Made by a program: the position numbers and the translations under genes. A stretch of DNA of 64,000 nt. It comes from Mycocentrospora acerina. Lineage: Eukaryota; Ascomycota; Dothideomycetes; Pleosporales. The DNA is taken from assembly GCA_022701365.1 (NCBI GenBank), contig JAKUHH010000229.1:1-64000 (forward strand), given 5' to 3'. The notes under the pieces were generated by a model. It had not been told where the DNA came from. It did no database searches and saw only the letters and a program-made list of their open reading frames with translations. Positions 23,385 through 34,121 of the stretch are shown here, in pieces (within the stretch, counting starts at the first letter, position 1; every line of letters begins with the position of its first letter).

Positions 23385-25835
23385 CTACCACTTGAAACTC
23401 TCCTCGAAATACTCGATCCTTCCAAACCCTTCTCTCAACATATCCACACTAGCCTTCCTCGTTTGATCGGCCATACGGGCCGGCCCACAAGCTACTATCG
23501 CAAGGTCTGTCTGTCCCACATTATGTGTTGTCTCCTCGACAACTGCGCGTACGTTCGGCCTTCCAGTCAAAATTCTCAGACCTCTAGTATACTCTTTTGG
23601 TAAGTCATCTTTGACCTCTCCGTCTTGCGTCACATGAACCTCCAACTCCACTCGTTCGTCCTCCACCAATCCCTTGAACTCCTGTAAAATGGAGGCAAGG
23701 AAAGCATGCTCTCGCACTGCCCACACAATCTTCACACTCTGCACACGAGAGCATGCGGAAAGCAGATGCGACAAGTGGGACAACGGGACAGCGATTCCTG
23801 TACCCCCAACGACAAAAAGAATATTGGAATAGGTGTGGAGTGGTACCGTGTGTCCATATGGTCCTTCAATGAGAACCCGAAGCTTCTTGGGGTACAAGAG
23901 GCAGTGGTTCTTTAGGCGTAATGTAAATCCGTCATAGGGACGAATGAGAAACACCAAATTGGATTCTGAAGAAGAGGCGGAGAGCAAAGCATCAGACTCG
24001 CTGGACTCGCACGAGTCCGTACGATGGGGCGATGTACTGGGTGATAATTGGGAGAGTCGTGTAGAGGTTAAGTTGCCCGGACCGACAGACACATATGCCA
24101 AAGTAAAGGGGTGGCTTTGGTGTGCGTAAAGCAGATCGTTCAGCACATGCACATAGTAGTATGTTCCCGGTTTGATCTTTGCCCAGCTCTTACTGCCGTC
24201 TACCTCCATTTTGATCAGATTTGACGCTGGATCGTAACTCACTGTTGCTTTGGTGTTCCAAAATTTCCAGTCAAAAGACATAACTCGTGACATCCGCAAG
24301 ACACGGTCTAAAACCCAGACACCTAGGCAGGGCCATATGAAAATGTTCCATTCACCATTAACAAAAATCTCAACATGGTAATACATCGACCAGAGAGCGG
24401 TAATCGAAAGGACGATGTGAGTGATGAGAAAGACCTCGTAGTGTGCGCGTCGGAGACCATAGACGGAAAATGCTAGCAGGGCACACATTGCAAGCGTTGC
24501 CTTTTATATGTCAGCAGTGGGTTCTTTGAAGGCAGTCGAGCACAACAGTGCGTTTGGCGTACCAGTTCTCCATTCCAAAAATAATGATGATGGAGATATC
24601 TTTGGAAATGAGACCATCCTCCATCTATCTGCTATCAGCATATTGGCTTGCTCACAAATTCCATACAACCAACTCACCTTCCCATGTCATGATTGTGTAG
24701 CCCATGCTATGAACTATCGCTTGTACCGTGGCGACTCTAGCCACCCATCTATGGAAAGCATTATAGGTTCCAAATCCCCACCCGGTCATCCATAATAAGA
24801 CGTTATTCCGCATACCAAAGAGCCATATCAAAGGAAAGTTTGCCAGTGCGATGATCCCCGTACGGTCAGATACGAAGCGTATCAGTTGTGCAGACTTTTC
24901 TGGCCAATAGAGATTTCCAGATGTAAGCGGATAAGATATGGTACACAGAATCAAATTAAGGGCAACAAATAGAAAAATGGTAAGGGATTGAATGCGAGGT
25001 GGAACTGTACACCAGCCATAAGGCTGAGAGCAACGGTCTCCAAAGGTGGCCGGAACAGTGAGATAGCGTTTCAGGCAGGCCTTTGGAAGGCTGAAGATGC
25101 TTTGAGGTTTGAAAGAGGTGTCGGATTCGGATTCGGATTCAGAGACTGGTTGATAGTTCGATTCCTGGCGTACGAGCATGTGGATGGATGACAGAAGACG
25201 TGTCAAGATACCAAAAGAAACAACCATAATCCAAAAGTAGTACATATACCAACTGTCAAAGTCAGCCGGATATCAGAGCTACAGGGTTTCTTTGTACTTA
25301 CCCGTAGACCAAATGGATATCGTACGTGTAATAAGCCGCGTCCTGGAGATTAGTCAGTATGAAGCGACACCAATACGCGGAAAACGAAGTGGCATACCAA
25401 GGTTGTAAATGCTCTCTCAAAAAACTGGCCATCAGGTACAACTAATTTGACGAGGCTTGGAAATTTCAAGGCCTCTTCTGCACTTAATCTCTCTACTCCT
25501 GCGCGAGCCTCTGGGGTCCATTGCCTCATAGCCTCTGCGTAGCTAGGTAAGGTGACGTTTGCATGCTCTTTGCACCAGTCACCTTGTTCCCGGAGAAAGG
25601 CTTGCTGTTCTCCATCTTCCGCGCAGAATTCTTTGAGACATAAATACAGCGATGTGAGGCGCAGCTCACTCTGACAAGAGCGCACTTTCCTGGACAACTG
25701 CAAGTCTGTATCGTTGAATGTGGCGTAGTCCAGTGTCAGCTCGCAAGAGCGGGGACACCATTTGCCCGCATAAAGGGCGTAGGCTACATTTGTGAAGCTT
25801 AATAAAAATATATACAGGATGGTGTTAGCGAGCAT
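23385..25835 (-). CDS. Ferric/cupric reductase transmembrane component (FRE family)
   Basis: Five exons on the minus strand: 25835-25398, 25342-25302, 25252-24678, 24624-24563 and 24500-23385; total 743 aa. Exon 2 is only 41 nt. It has a signal peptide (1-20) and a Cys-rich extracellular N-terminal region of about 145 aa. The transmembrane ferric reductase domain (PF01794) has the bis-heme pairs His327/His341 and His400/His414, each spaced 14 residues as in FRE proteins. The FAD-binding domain carries HPFT at 502-505, and the NAD-binding domain carries GGTG at 604-607. The product moves electrons from cytosolic NADPH through FAD and two hemes to extracellular Fe(III) or Cu(II). No ferroxidase/permease pair is adjacent, so it fits the copper/iron-regulated or siderophore-type reductases. 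Its start is 213 bp from the divergent F-box-like gene, so the two share a promoter region. Confidence 0.93.
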
Positions 25836-26048
25836 CAGGTATTGTGCAATGAGATGGTTTGAAGATAGGCGGGGTTCGTGAAGATCTAATCAGATGGGCA
25901 CCGCATGGGCCAACACGGCATCCTCCGGGTATTTTTCTTCATCTCATGACCCCCACTCAAATCAATTCCCCATGTACCAACCAGGTGTCCCATCCGGCAG
26001 TCGTCGAACATGAAGCTTGCATGCTCATGAATATTATATAAACACATC

Positions 26049-26897
26049 ATGATGGAAAAAACATCTCAAACCACGTTTTTCTCGTTGCCAACAGAAATAA
26101 GACTGTACATCGCATCCTTCGTAGTCTCACAGTCTGTCAATGCTGGGTTCGAACAACGAGCAACTGATGCGCCTCAAGCTCAGTATCGTCACTGGTTAAG
26201 TCCTGGATCTACCAGAAACCCTGTTGGACTCGTGATGGCTGGCCCGCATTCTCCAGATGGTACATACTCAGCGGCATCTAATTTATCGCTACTGCTTGTG
26301 TGTCGCCAATTCCACCACGAGTTCGTAGAGCTTGCATGGCGCAGCACCACCTTCTTTCTTGGTCTCAACTCATCTACCAGGGCTGTGCAGGCCATAGCTG
26401 GAGGAGTTCCAGAGGATCGGCTACGTGATCTTCGAAAAGTCGCCATCTACTACCCCCAATGGAATAACATCGTCAGATGGACTCGATGGCCTTTTAACAC
26501 GGAGCATATTCGTCTAGACCGACTCTATTTCGTCCCAATTATCGACTCCTTCTCAAATCCATTCGACGTTAGACAAATTGTTCTCTTGCTGCGCCGTTTA
26601 CAGAATGTGAAGGAGCTGAAATTCGTCTCACAAAGAGATACGGAAGGAGGGACTAAGTTTCGGCAGACATTCAATCAACTTGTTGGGGCCATCATGAAGG
26701 AGGATCACTACCAGCGATACGATGCTGTTAATGCTCCGCAAGTCGGAGACGTTTGGTGGGAATGGAGTTTTGATGAACAAGAGAAAAGCTTCCTTTTGGT
26801 TGCTGAGAAGCCCAAACCTATTGTGCCTGAGGAGATGTATCTCCAGTCTATGAAGCCAAGAATAGATGAGTTGATAAATGATATGATGCAAGAATGA
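26049..26897 (+). CDS. F-box-like hypothetical protein
   Basis: Single exon, 282 aa. The N terminus FFSLPTEIRLYIASFV matches the F-box-like start seen in many fungal proteins (L-P-x-E-I-R). The middle LLLVCRQFHHEFVELAWRSTTFFL continues the pattern of C-R-x-x-x-x-E and a short beta strand. No leucine-rich or WD repeats are visible after it. Such proteins may be substrate adaptors of SCF ubiquitin ligases, but this is inferred only from the N terminus. A second ATG follows the first directly at 26052. Divergent from the ferric reductase. Confidence 0.7.
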   Translation: MMEKTSQTTFFSLPTEIRLYIASFVVSQSVNAGFEQRATDAPQAQYRHWLSPGSTRNPVGLVMAGPHSPDGTYSAASNLSLLLVCRQFHHEFVELAWRSTTFFLGLNSSTRAVQAIAGGVPEDRLRDLRKVAIYYPQWNNIVRWTRWPFNTEHIRLDRLYFVPIIDSFSNPFDVRQIVLLLRRLQNVKELKFVSQRDTEGGTKFRQTFNQLVGAIMKEDHYQRYDAVNAPQVGDVWWEWSFDEQEKSFLLVAEKPKPIVPEEMYLQSMKPRIDELINDMMQE

Positions 26898-27384
26898 TGA
26901 AATAATAGTTCCACGGATAATAGAGGAGGTGAGATTGAGATATGCACATACGCCAGTTGGTCTTGTATATGCGTTTGGAAATGTACAATCATCGAATATC
27001 CGACCAATTCGAAACAGTTTCTGTTCTCTCATTGCAATGTCCAAAAGTTCTGCATCGAATCACAATTGCAAATTGAGATGGAGCAATGTGATGCATAAGA
27101 ATATCCTGCGGCCTGATACACGACGCCATATTCCTCGCCAAAATCTGCATTTGAGCATATTCCGCAACCTGGATACATCCATATACCACCAAGAGCCGAA
27201 AACGCGCATATAGGCGGTTCACAACGGAAGATGTAAGAGGCTCCGAATCATGCAGCGTTATCTCACGCCCTACGCTTACGCTTATTCTCCCATCACATTC
27301 CATGTTCTTCTTACCAAGGTTCATACATAAAATTTCAAAGCACCGAAATTTGGTTCCTAGAATCTCAAGCACTTTCTTAGGATA
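26898..27384. other. Intergenic stretch
   Basis: No gene found. It holds the 3' UTR of the F-box-like gene and the promoter of the SDR gene. Confidence 0.5.
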
Positions 27385-28607
27385 ATGACAGTTTACGATC
27401 GCGGACTTGTTGCCGTATGTCTTTGCATGTAGACGTTGAAGATTTCACTAACGTCAACATAGATTACCGGCGCAAACGGCGCAATAGGATATGCGTGCGT
27501 AGTTTATGCATTGAGGGCAGGATATCGTGTGCGTTGCATCGTTCGCCGCGAAGATGCCATCCAAGTCATCGCGTCTGGGCCTTCAGTACAGGAGCATGTG
27601 GCTCATATGGAGTATGCTGTTGTTTCCGACAATGCCGCTGAAGGAGCATATGATGCTGCTTTGGTAGGCGTGCAGTATGTTTTGCACGTTGCAGGAGCAT
27701 GGCCTCTTCCTGTGAATAATACTTGACAACAACGTTTGATAATGTAAGCTTATCAATGTCAGAACCTCCATCCCGATAACGACATATATCATCCCTTTAT
27801 CAAATCAACCAGGAATCTCTTACAAGCTGCCGAAAAAGCAGGAACGATTAAACGCATGGTATTCACACAGGCTGGTGCAGGGCTTGTCAACTCCGAAGAT
27901 GGGGACACATTGGGCACGAAGATGGACAAGGTTTTGAATGGTAAGTTTTTTGCAGGAACATGAATACACTTGGTTGATGTACCGCAGAACACGTTCAAGT
28001 CAATCGAGAATCGCTCGCCTTCCAACCACCTCTCAAGTCACCTCACAACGCCTACTGTTCGGCAAAAGCCCAGTGCATGTCTTACCTCAATGGACTTCGC
28101 CAGAACAACAGTACTACGTTCTCCATAATTCAAGTAATCCCCGGGACTGTTATCGGACCCTCGGAATTTGCTACTACAGCTTCACAAGCATTTGCGCATC
28201 TTGACCGCCAGAGTAAAGCACTACTCTTCGATGACGCAAAACCTCGGTACGCTTTTGGTTTTGTGCATGTCCAAGACTGCGCAAGAGTGCATATAGAAGC
28301 ATTAAATGAGGAGAAGGTCCGAAATGAGGATATTCCACCATGGTTTGTGGCTGCTGCACCAACTCCAGTAGGTTATGATGGGAAGTCACTATGGGAAAAA
28401 GTTGCGAACGAATTGGAGAAGGAATTTAAGGCGGAGATACAAGCGTGTACTTTCAAAATTGGGAGAGATAAGGTACCTACTAACATGCCGTTTCGAGTCG
28501 AATCAAGAGTGACAGAAGAAATGCTTTTTAATGGCGAAAAGTTTCGGGGACTGGAGGACTGTGTTAAGGAGGTTGGACATTGGTATACAAATTTAAAGAA
28601 TGGATAG
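27385..28607 (+). CDS. NAD(P)-dependent extended SDR, dihydroflavonol-4-reductase-like
   Basis: Four exons: 27385-27414, 27463-27711, 27763-27940 and 27988-28607, giving 358 aa. The first exon is only ten codons. The Rossmann glycine motif TGANGAIG spans residues 12-19, and the active-site Tyr175/Lys179 lie in YCSAKAQ. VLHVAGAWPLP and HPFIKSTRNLLQAAEK are typical of extended SDRs that reduce ketones or aldehydes, such as dihydroflavonol reductase, methylglyoxal reductase Gre2 and related secondary-metabolism enzymes. The N terminus is short and lacks a targeting sequence, so the enzyme should be cytosolic. The substrate cannot be read from the sequence. No biosynthetic core enzyme lies nearby. 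Confidence 0.87.
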
Positions 28608-29637
28608 AAAGAGAATTTAGGCAAATGAAGTACAAAAACATAATCGGAAGGTGAATAGATGGAATCAATCTAAAGAAAAAGTCGATGTGCGGATCTTCAG
28701 AAAGCAGATGAAACAGCACCAGATGTTAGGTTCCCATTTTGCGCCCGGGTAGATTGAGAGATAAGAAGAATTGACAATGAGATATGTTGGAGGACAAGTT
28801 GTTATTCAGAAGACGGATCAGTGTAGAGAGGAACACGTAGGTGCAAAATCTGTTCTGGTATGTCGACTGAGTAGTGTTGTCTCAGAGGCGTGAGACAGTG
28901 AAGTGAGATCAAGTGAAACAGCGCGAGAACAAAATTGCTGTTATATTGTAGACGCATCAAGATTCATGGTAGCAGATTGCTTGGAAATAACAGTACTTCT
29001 TGGGATTATTTGTTGTTTGTTTGGCGTGTTTTTGGTCCAAATGCCTACGCAGATGTCAACACAATTAAGATTTTTATGCAGTTCAAGTACGTAGAATAAG
29101 CATTTGTTTGAGTAAGTTCAACAGGAGTGTCTAATGATATTTTACATTCGAGACACTAGCAAGCATACGTCATGTACTGTATATGCATATCACATAGAAA
29201 CATTTCACAAGCAAGCTACCTGCATACGCAGGTCCTTGCATAGACTCACATGCGGTAACTAGTCGATGCCGCTCTGATGTGGAGAAGAACCGAGCTCTCG
29301 TCAGTGTGTTGACATTTCAAGAGACATAAGAGATGTTTGACGCACGATGCCAGGCAGGAAGATGGTATGTGCTGGATGAAAAACGGTTATATTAAACACA
29401 TATTCCGAGCTTTTTGTTTTTCGTCTCTGATTTCCCAAAGGCTGGTCGCTTGTTCGCTCGTTCGATAAGCACAAGTCTTGAAAATAAAATTATTGAACAC
29501 TAATTTCTGTCAATTCGTTGCAAACGTGAATTAAGCCTGTAAGTCTGAACGTGTTCGGTTTACTCTTTTCAAGTTTACAACATCTAACAAATGAATAGTT
29601 AGTTCCAATTAATCCAGTCTCTTCCATCATTCTTACC
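28608..29637. other. Intergenic stretch
   Basis: Nothing recognisable; AT-rich with no open frame over 65 codons except trivial ones. Confidence 0.5.
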
Positions 29638-30231
29638 ATGGACCAAGTCTTCCCCGGCACGTCTGACCACACCGGATACCGCCACGTGACCAGCTCTGGG
29701 TCCATTGCCTCACCATCCAGTCTCCTCCTCACAATCGCCTTTGGCATCCTCATCGGCAAAATTATGAACGAAATCGTTGACGCCTTTCTAAGCTATACTA
29801 CATGCACCGCCGTATACACAAGGGTCAATAACAACCCAGCACTAGGCTACACGCACATACTCACCCGGATGTCTTGCTTTGCCAAAACCATCTACTGGAC
29901 TCTCATCAAGACCATACTCTTGTCATTTCAAAAATTCCGCTCCGTCATCAGCAAACGTGTCCAAATTCATCTAGCTTTCAACGTCTTCCCTCTTGTTCCT
30001 TCAACTCTCCATCCCACCGCCAACAAAGAATCTGCCAACCCAATCTTCGCCGCCCAAATCGAAAACGCTCAACGCCTCCTTCTCCTCTTCTTCGAGGAAA
30101 CACTCCAACGTGTCGACGAGAAGGAGTACTATGCGATCTATCGCGCGGCGCATAGACGGTTTGCGGAGTGTGGTAGTGCATGTGATGTGGTTGAGACTGA
30201 TATGAAAGAGGAGATGGTAATCAAGATGTAG
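29638..30231 (+). CDS. Hypothetical protein with one likely membrane segment
   Basis: A single-exon frame of 197 aa starting MDQVFPGTSDHTGYRH. A hydrophobic stretch at residues about 28-52 (SLLLTIAFGILIGKIMNEIV) could span a membrane; a second weaker one lies near residue 85. The C-terminal third is charged and helical (AQRLLLLFFEETLQRVDEKEYY...). I recognise no family. Codon use is C-ending, as in nearby real genes, and unlike the flanking AT-rich DNA, which supports coding. It could be a lineage-specific gene. Confidence 0.5.
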   Translation: MDQVFPGTSDHTGYRHVTSSGSIASPSSLLLTIAFGILIGKIMNEIVDAFLSYTTCTAVYTRVNNNPALGYTHILTRMSCFAKTIYWTLIKTILLSFQKFRSVISKRVQIHLAFNVFPLVPSTLHPTANKESANPIFAAQIENAQRLLLLFFEETLQRVDEKEYYAIYRAAHRRFAECGSACDVVETDMKEEMVIKM

Positions 30232-31654
30232 GTAGAAAGGGCATTTTTGCGCTGTGTGAGCTCTGTCGATGAGAATTATAGAGAGGACAATCGGAGTCAT
30301 GTGAGTTTCATGCTCGCTTGGTTTTGTGGCCTATCAAGCTGCACCTGCCTTCCACACCCGACGCAGCATATGCGCTGAAAATGGAAATTTCTAAAGAGTC
30401 TATCTACTGGGGATGCAGCTTCTAGGCCGGAGCGAGAGAGGCGGTTCAGTGGAGTTGTGGATGGTGTTTTCAGTATGATGGCTATATTTACTTCTCTTCT
30501 TTATGCTCATTTGTCAATTTTTGGGGGTTTGTTGTTTAGTATAGTAACTACGCATGTAGCTAAGGCGGCCATTGATAAGAGGTCAAAGAATTCAAACTGG
30601 TAGATGAACCTGCTTGTTTTCCAAGGTCACATAGATACCACCTAGATGCGTTCTTTCTCTAAGAGATTCGTGAAGTTGTTTGGTTTCACGTTATTCTCCT
30701 TCTTCTTGTCCTCGCTCTCTCGCTATAAAACAGTTTTCGCGATATTTACATCAGTGAATACACGATTAATAATGGCCATTTGGTCGTCTTGGCGAGCTGA
30801 ATGGTTCTTCAAGCAGAGTAGAGTCAAGTAAGGGCGAAATAGATGGACTCGCCCAACAAGAAAGTAGAGAGCCAAACAAACCATCATGTAGTTGTTTTGC
30901 CAATGCTCGGTGGGATCAATCCGAATAGGCTTGATTACCTATATGACGTCCAGTTGTCGGCAGTTTAGACATGCAATTTCATTCCCAGATGACGAGCTTG
31001 CGATAGCCGGCGAGTCCGACAAAACTAAGAAGACTCACGTGTAGCCACGTCTCACGAACTCTTTTCTCTTTTCTCTTTTGTCTGTTTTCCCTCTTCTCCA
31101 CCCCTCTGACATTGTGCGGTGTTTTGCCGATTCTCACGCACCCAGATGGAGTTTGAGCGCAGGACGAACCGTTGATGCGTCAAAGGCTTACATTCCATAT
31201 TGCATCCGTTGCAACCGAATACCCAGCCAGCCATGATGTCGTTTCCCTCCAATACCTCCGCCCGGCCTCGTCGAAGCTCCAGGCAGCCAGCGGACGCGCA
31301 CCCATAGCTGCTGCTCTTCGACACTTGCGGCCAACACGGGGTCAGCAGCATGGCGCACGGCGCGTCTCCACTGCGGAACTCCGCAAGCAGGGCCCCTAGT
31401 CGGCAACACGTTGAGCCGACAAGTCGACGCTGTTAAGTCCCTTGCGTCTTATTTCCGCCGCATTCCACGACGTTCTGGAGAAGCCACGCAAGGTACAAAA
31501 GGCTCGGCGCTTCTGCAATTGAACAGGGCCAGAAATCTCCATCAATTGAGCTGCACCATTCATTTGCCAGGCGCAAGATTACCAATTCACCAACTCACCG
31601 AACAAACAACAAATCAATCCCAAATCAATCATAAATCAACGCCAACCCATCAAA
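30232..31654. other. Intergenic stretch upstream of the MAPEG gene
   Basis: The left half is AT-rich without genes. The right part (31040-31640) is GC-richer, with overlapping open frames on both strands (for example 31172-31399 plus); none has a recognised motif. It is best read as promoter and 5' UTR of the MAPEG gene. Confidence 0.45.
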
Positions 31655-32200
31655 ATGGCCGTTGTCGAGATCCCCGCCGAATACGGGTACTTATACCCCC
31701 CCCTCTCTTTCGTTCCTTCCCTCTGCAGCCCTCAATCCATTTGCCATTGACTAACACGCTCTTTCTCCAGCTACGTCCTTCTCGCCGCCGTCTCCACCCT
31801 CCTGGTCGGCGCATGGCAGAGCGCGCGCGTCGGATCGTTCCGCAAAGCCGCCAAGATCCCCTACCCGTTCGAGTACGCGTCGTACGAGCAGGTGCAGACG
31901 GCGTCGCCGGCATCCAAGTCGGCCATGCTGCTGTTCAACTCGGCGCAGCGCGCGCACCAGAACTTCAACGAGAACCACCCCACGGCGCTGGCTGCCATGC
32001 TCATCTCGGGCTTGAAGTTCCCCGTGGCGACGGGCGTGTTGGGCGCCGTGTGGTCGATCAACCGCGTCGTGTATGCGATTGGGTACACGAACGGAACAGA
32101 GGGTGGAAAGGGGAGGTACTACGGTATCCTGTGGGCGTTGGCGCACTATGCAATGATTGGCATGGCCGGCAAGGCAGGTTGGGACTTCGCCATGGCTTAG
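31655..32200 (+). CDS. MAPEG family protein, microsomal glutathione S-transferase 3-like
   Basis: Two exons, 31655-31686 and 31771-32200, separated by an 84-nt intron in phase 2, giving 153 aa, the exact size class of MGST3. MAPEG features are YVLLAAVSTLLVGAW as the first membrane helix, KIPYPFEYA, FNSAQRAHQNFNENHPTALA (the conserved N-x-x-Q-R-x-H-x-N-x-x-E segment that binds glutathione) and two further helices. MGST3-type proteins act in the endoplasmic reticulum or outer mitochondrial membrane with glutathione-dependent transferase and peroxidase activity. In the fungus this would be detoxification or lipid-peroxide defence. It is convergent with the dihydrofolate reductase gene. Confidence 0.95.
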
Positions 32201-32480
32201 AGGGGGGACAGGGAATCTAGAGGTGGTGAATATGGATTCTAGAATGGACTCTTCACCATGGAGTGATGCGCGTATTGGCACAGGGTGGGTAGTCAATTGT
32301 AATATGTAATCTTCTTCATCGACTTGTGCACGTCTGGTCTTCTTTGATCGTGACCTGTCCCGATTCACCCTCCCTCTCTATCCCTCGCTACAAAACACAC
32401 AACACACGCCCAACTTTCCCCCCCCCCCTCCAGTGCTGCACTCGACCCAAGTTCTCGTCACTCTCCCTCCATCCACCAAC

Positions 32481-33290
32481 CTACTCCCTCTCAAACAAGC
32501 AAAACTCAAACTCCACCTCCCCCTCCTTAATCACGCCCTCGACGCCCTCGCCCTCGCCCGTAAACTCCCTCAACCGCGCCTTACTCGCCTCCTTCCACTC
32601 CCCCGCGCGCAGCCCAGAAAAAAACGCATCGCACTCAAACTCGTCGCGAATCCTCGTCAAAAGCACCCTTTTGCACTCCTTCATCTCCAGCGCCTGCGTG
32701 TAGATGCTCGCTCCCCCAATGACAAACACACGATCAACCTCGACTTGCGCCTGCGCACCAGAACTGGAAGTAAAAGTAGAAGTAGAAATAGAAGTAGAGC
32801 CAGATACCGACGAAAGAGAAGAAGAAAAAGAAGAAGAAGAAGATTGTATCCTCGCCAACGCATCCGAAATACTACTCGCTACAAGCGGACCCTCGACATC
32901 TCCCTTGTTGCTCCCCTCGCGCTCCTCAAACTCCCCCACCGACCGCGTAACCACCACATTCAGCCTATCCTTCAACGGCCGGAACTTTGGTGGGATAGAC
33001 TCCCACGTCTTGCGGCCCATGAGGACGGCGTTGATTTTGCGCGGGCCAGACGAAGATGAAGATGAAGATGAAGATGGGGGAGAAGAGTCAACAATGCGCT
33101 TTGTGACTCGTGCGAAATATCCCATTTCCTTTTTTAATTGTGGCCAGGGGAGACCGCCGTTCTTGCCGATGCCGAGGGAAGGGGTGGCGGCGAGGATTAG
33201 CGTGAGGGAGGGGGTGGGCGGCATGGTTGTGGGTTGGGATTGTGATTGGAGTTGTGATTGTAATTGTGATTGTGAGGGAGAAGGGGACAT
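32481..33290 (-). CDS. Dihydrofolate reductase with serine-rich insertions
   Basis: Single exon; the frame is open from 33443, with start options at 33443, 33290 and 33224. The one at 33224 (MPPTPSLTLILAATPSLGIG) is where fungal DHFRs usually begin; 33290 is used here because a Ser/Gln-rich N-terminal extension then precedes it (269 aa). Conserved DHFR blocks are GIGKNGGLPW (NADPH and folate site), VLMGRKTWESIPPKFRPL, VVVTRS and VFVIGGASIYTQAL. The enzyme reduces dihydrofolate to tetrahydrofolate for thymidylate and purine synthesis and is essential. Oddities: a run of nine serines about residue 76, encoded by (GAAGAT)n on the plus strand at 33054-33083, and a second Ser/Thr-rich insert of about 35 residues. 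Both sit in surface loops. Confidence 0.95.
   Translation of the reverse strand: MSPSPSQSQLQSQLQSQSQPTTMPPTPSLTLILAATPSLGIGKNGGLPWPQLKKEMGYFARVTKRIVDSSPPSSSSSSSSSGPRKINAVLMGRKTWESIPPKFRPLKDRLNVVVTRSVGEFEEREGSNKGDVEGPLVASSISDALARIQSSSSSFSSSLSSVSGSTSISTSTFTSSSGAQAQVEVDRVFVIGGASIYTQALEMKECKRVLLTRIRDEFECDAFFSGLRAGEWKEASKARLREFTGEGEGVEGVIKEGEVEFEFCLFERE
33039..33085. repeat. GAAGAT hexanucleotide microsatellite inside the DHFR gene
   Basis: Several tandem copies of GAAGAT read as a serine tract on the minus strand. The unit is a multiple of three, so length changes keep the DHFR frame. Confidence 0.75.
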
Positions 33291-34121
33291 GTCGTTGCGT
33301 TGACTTGCGTTGCGTTGACTTGCGTTTTTCTTAACACACGCGGGCGTTTTTGTGTTGCAAAGTAAAGGTATGTTTGTTTGGAGTTGTGTGGAAGCTCGAG
33401 TGGAAATGGAGTGGGATGGCGGGGGGGAAGGAAAACGCGCCATCTAGTCGCAACACGAAGAAACGTGATCCCGTACTTTGACCCCTCTCCCCGACATATG
33501 CCAATAATATATGCATGTAGAGGGAGAAAAAGGTTGACAACAGACACAAATGAAAATCATCGTAATTATAGTCATTCTCAATCCCTTGCAGATGCGCAGA
33601 TTCTTCTCCCTCAAAACATACACACATGAAATATATCATGGCTCCATCAAGTTTCATAAAAAATTCCTCTCGAAACCTGATATTTCTCGAAGAAAATCGC
33701 CAAGATATGATACACAGGCCATGCCTTACTTCCAACACTTAGACACTCACTCAATCACACTCACACTCACCAACACTCCCCCCATGCACCGGAGAAGTAG
33801 AAAAATCCAACACCGACCGCTAATTCGACACTCGCTGCGTTATCCCGTCGTAGTCACGCCGCGCCATCCCATTTCCCGCCCCGCCAAAAGAATCAAAACG
33901 CCTTAATACAGACAGACACCTCGCAATGCCCGTTTGCCCTTCCCAAGTCGCAAAGAGTGCTTTGTATCCGTATCGCCCTGGTTCGCTTCATGCAATGTGT
34001 GCGCCTGGCTTTCCAAAAGGGGTATCTCGCAAGTAGCAGAAATACGATGCATTCCATTTGTCGTCTCTCCTTCGCATTCGCCTCTGCTAGTTGAGTAGCC
34101 TTGTTCTCGCATCTGCCGCTC
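33291..34121. other. Intergenic stretch between DHFR 5' end and PP4R3 3' end
   Basis: No gene seen. It includes the DHFR promoter, in which the DHFR frame stays open up to 33443, and the 3' UTR of the PP4R3 gene. Confidence 0.5.
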
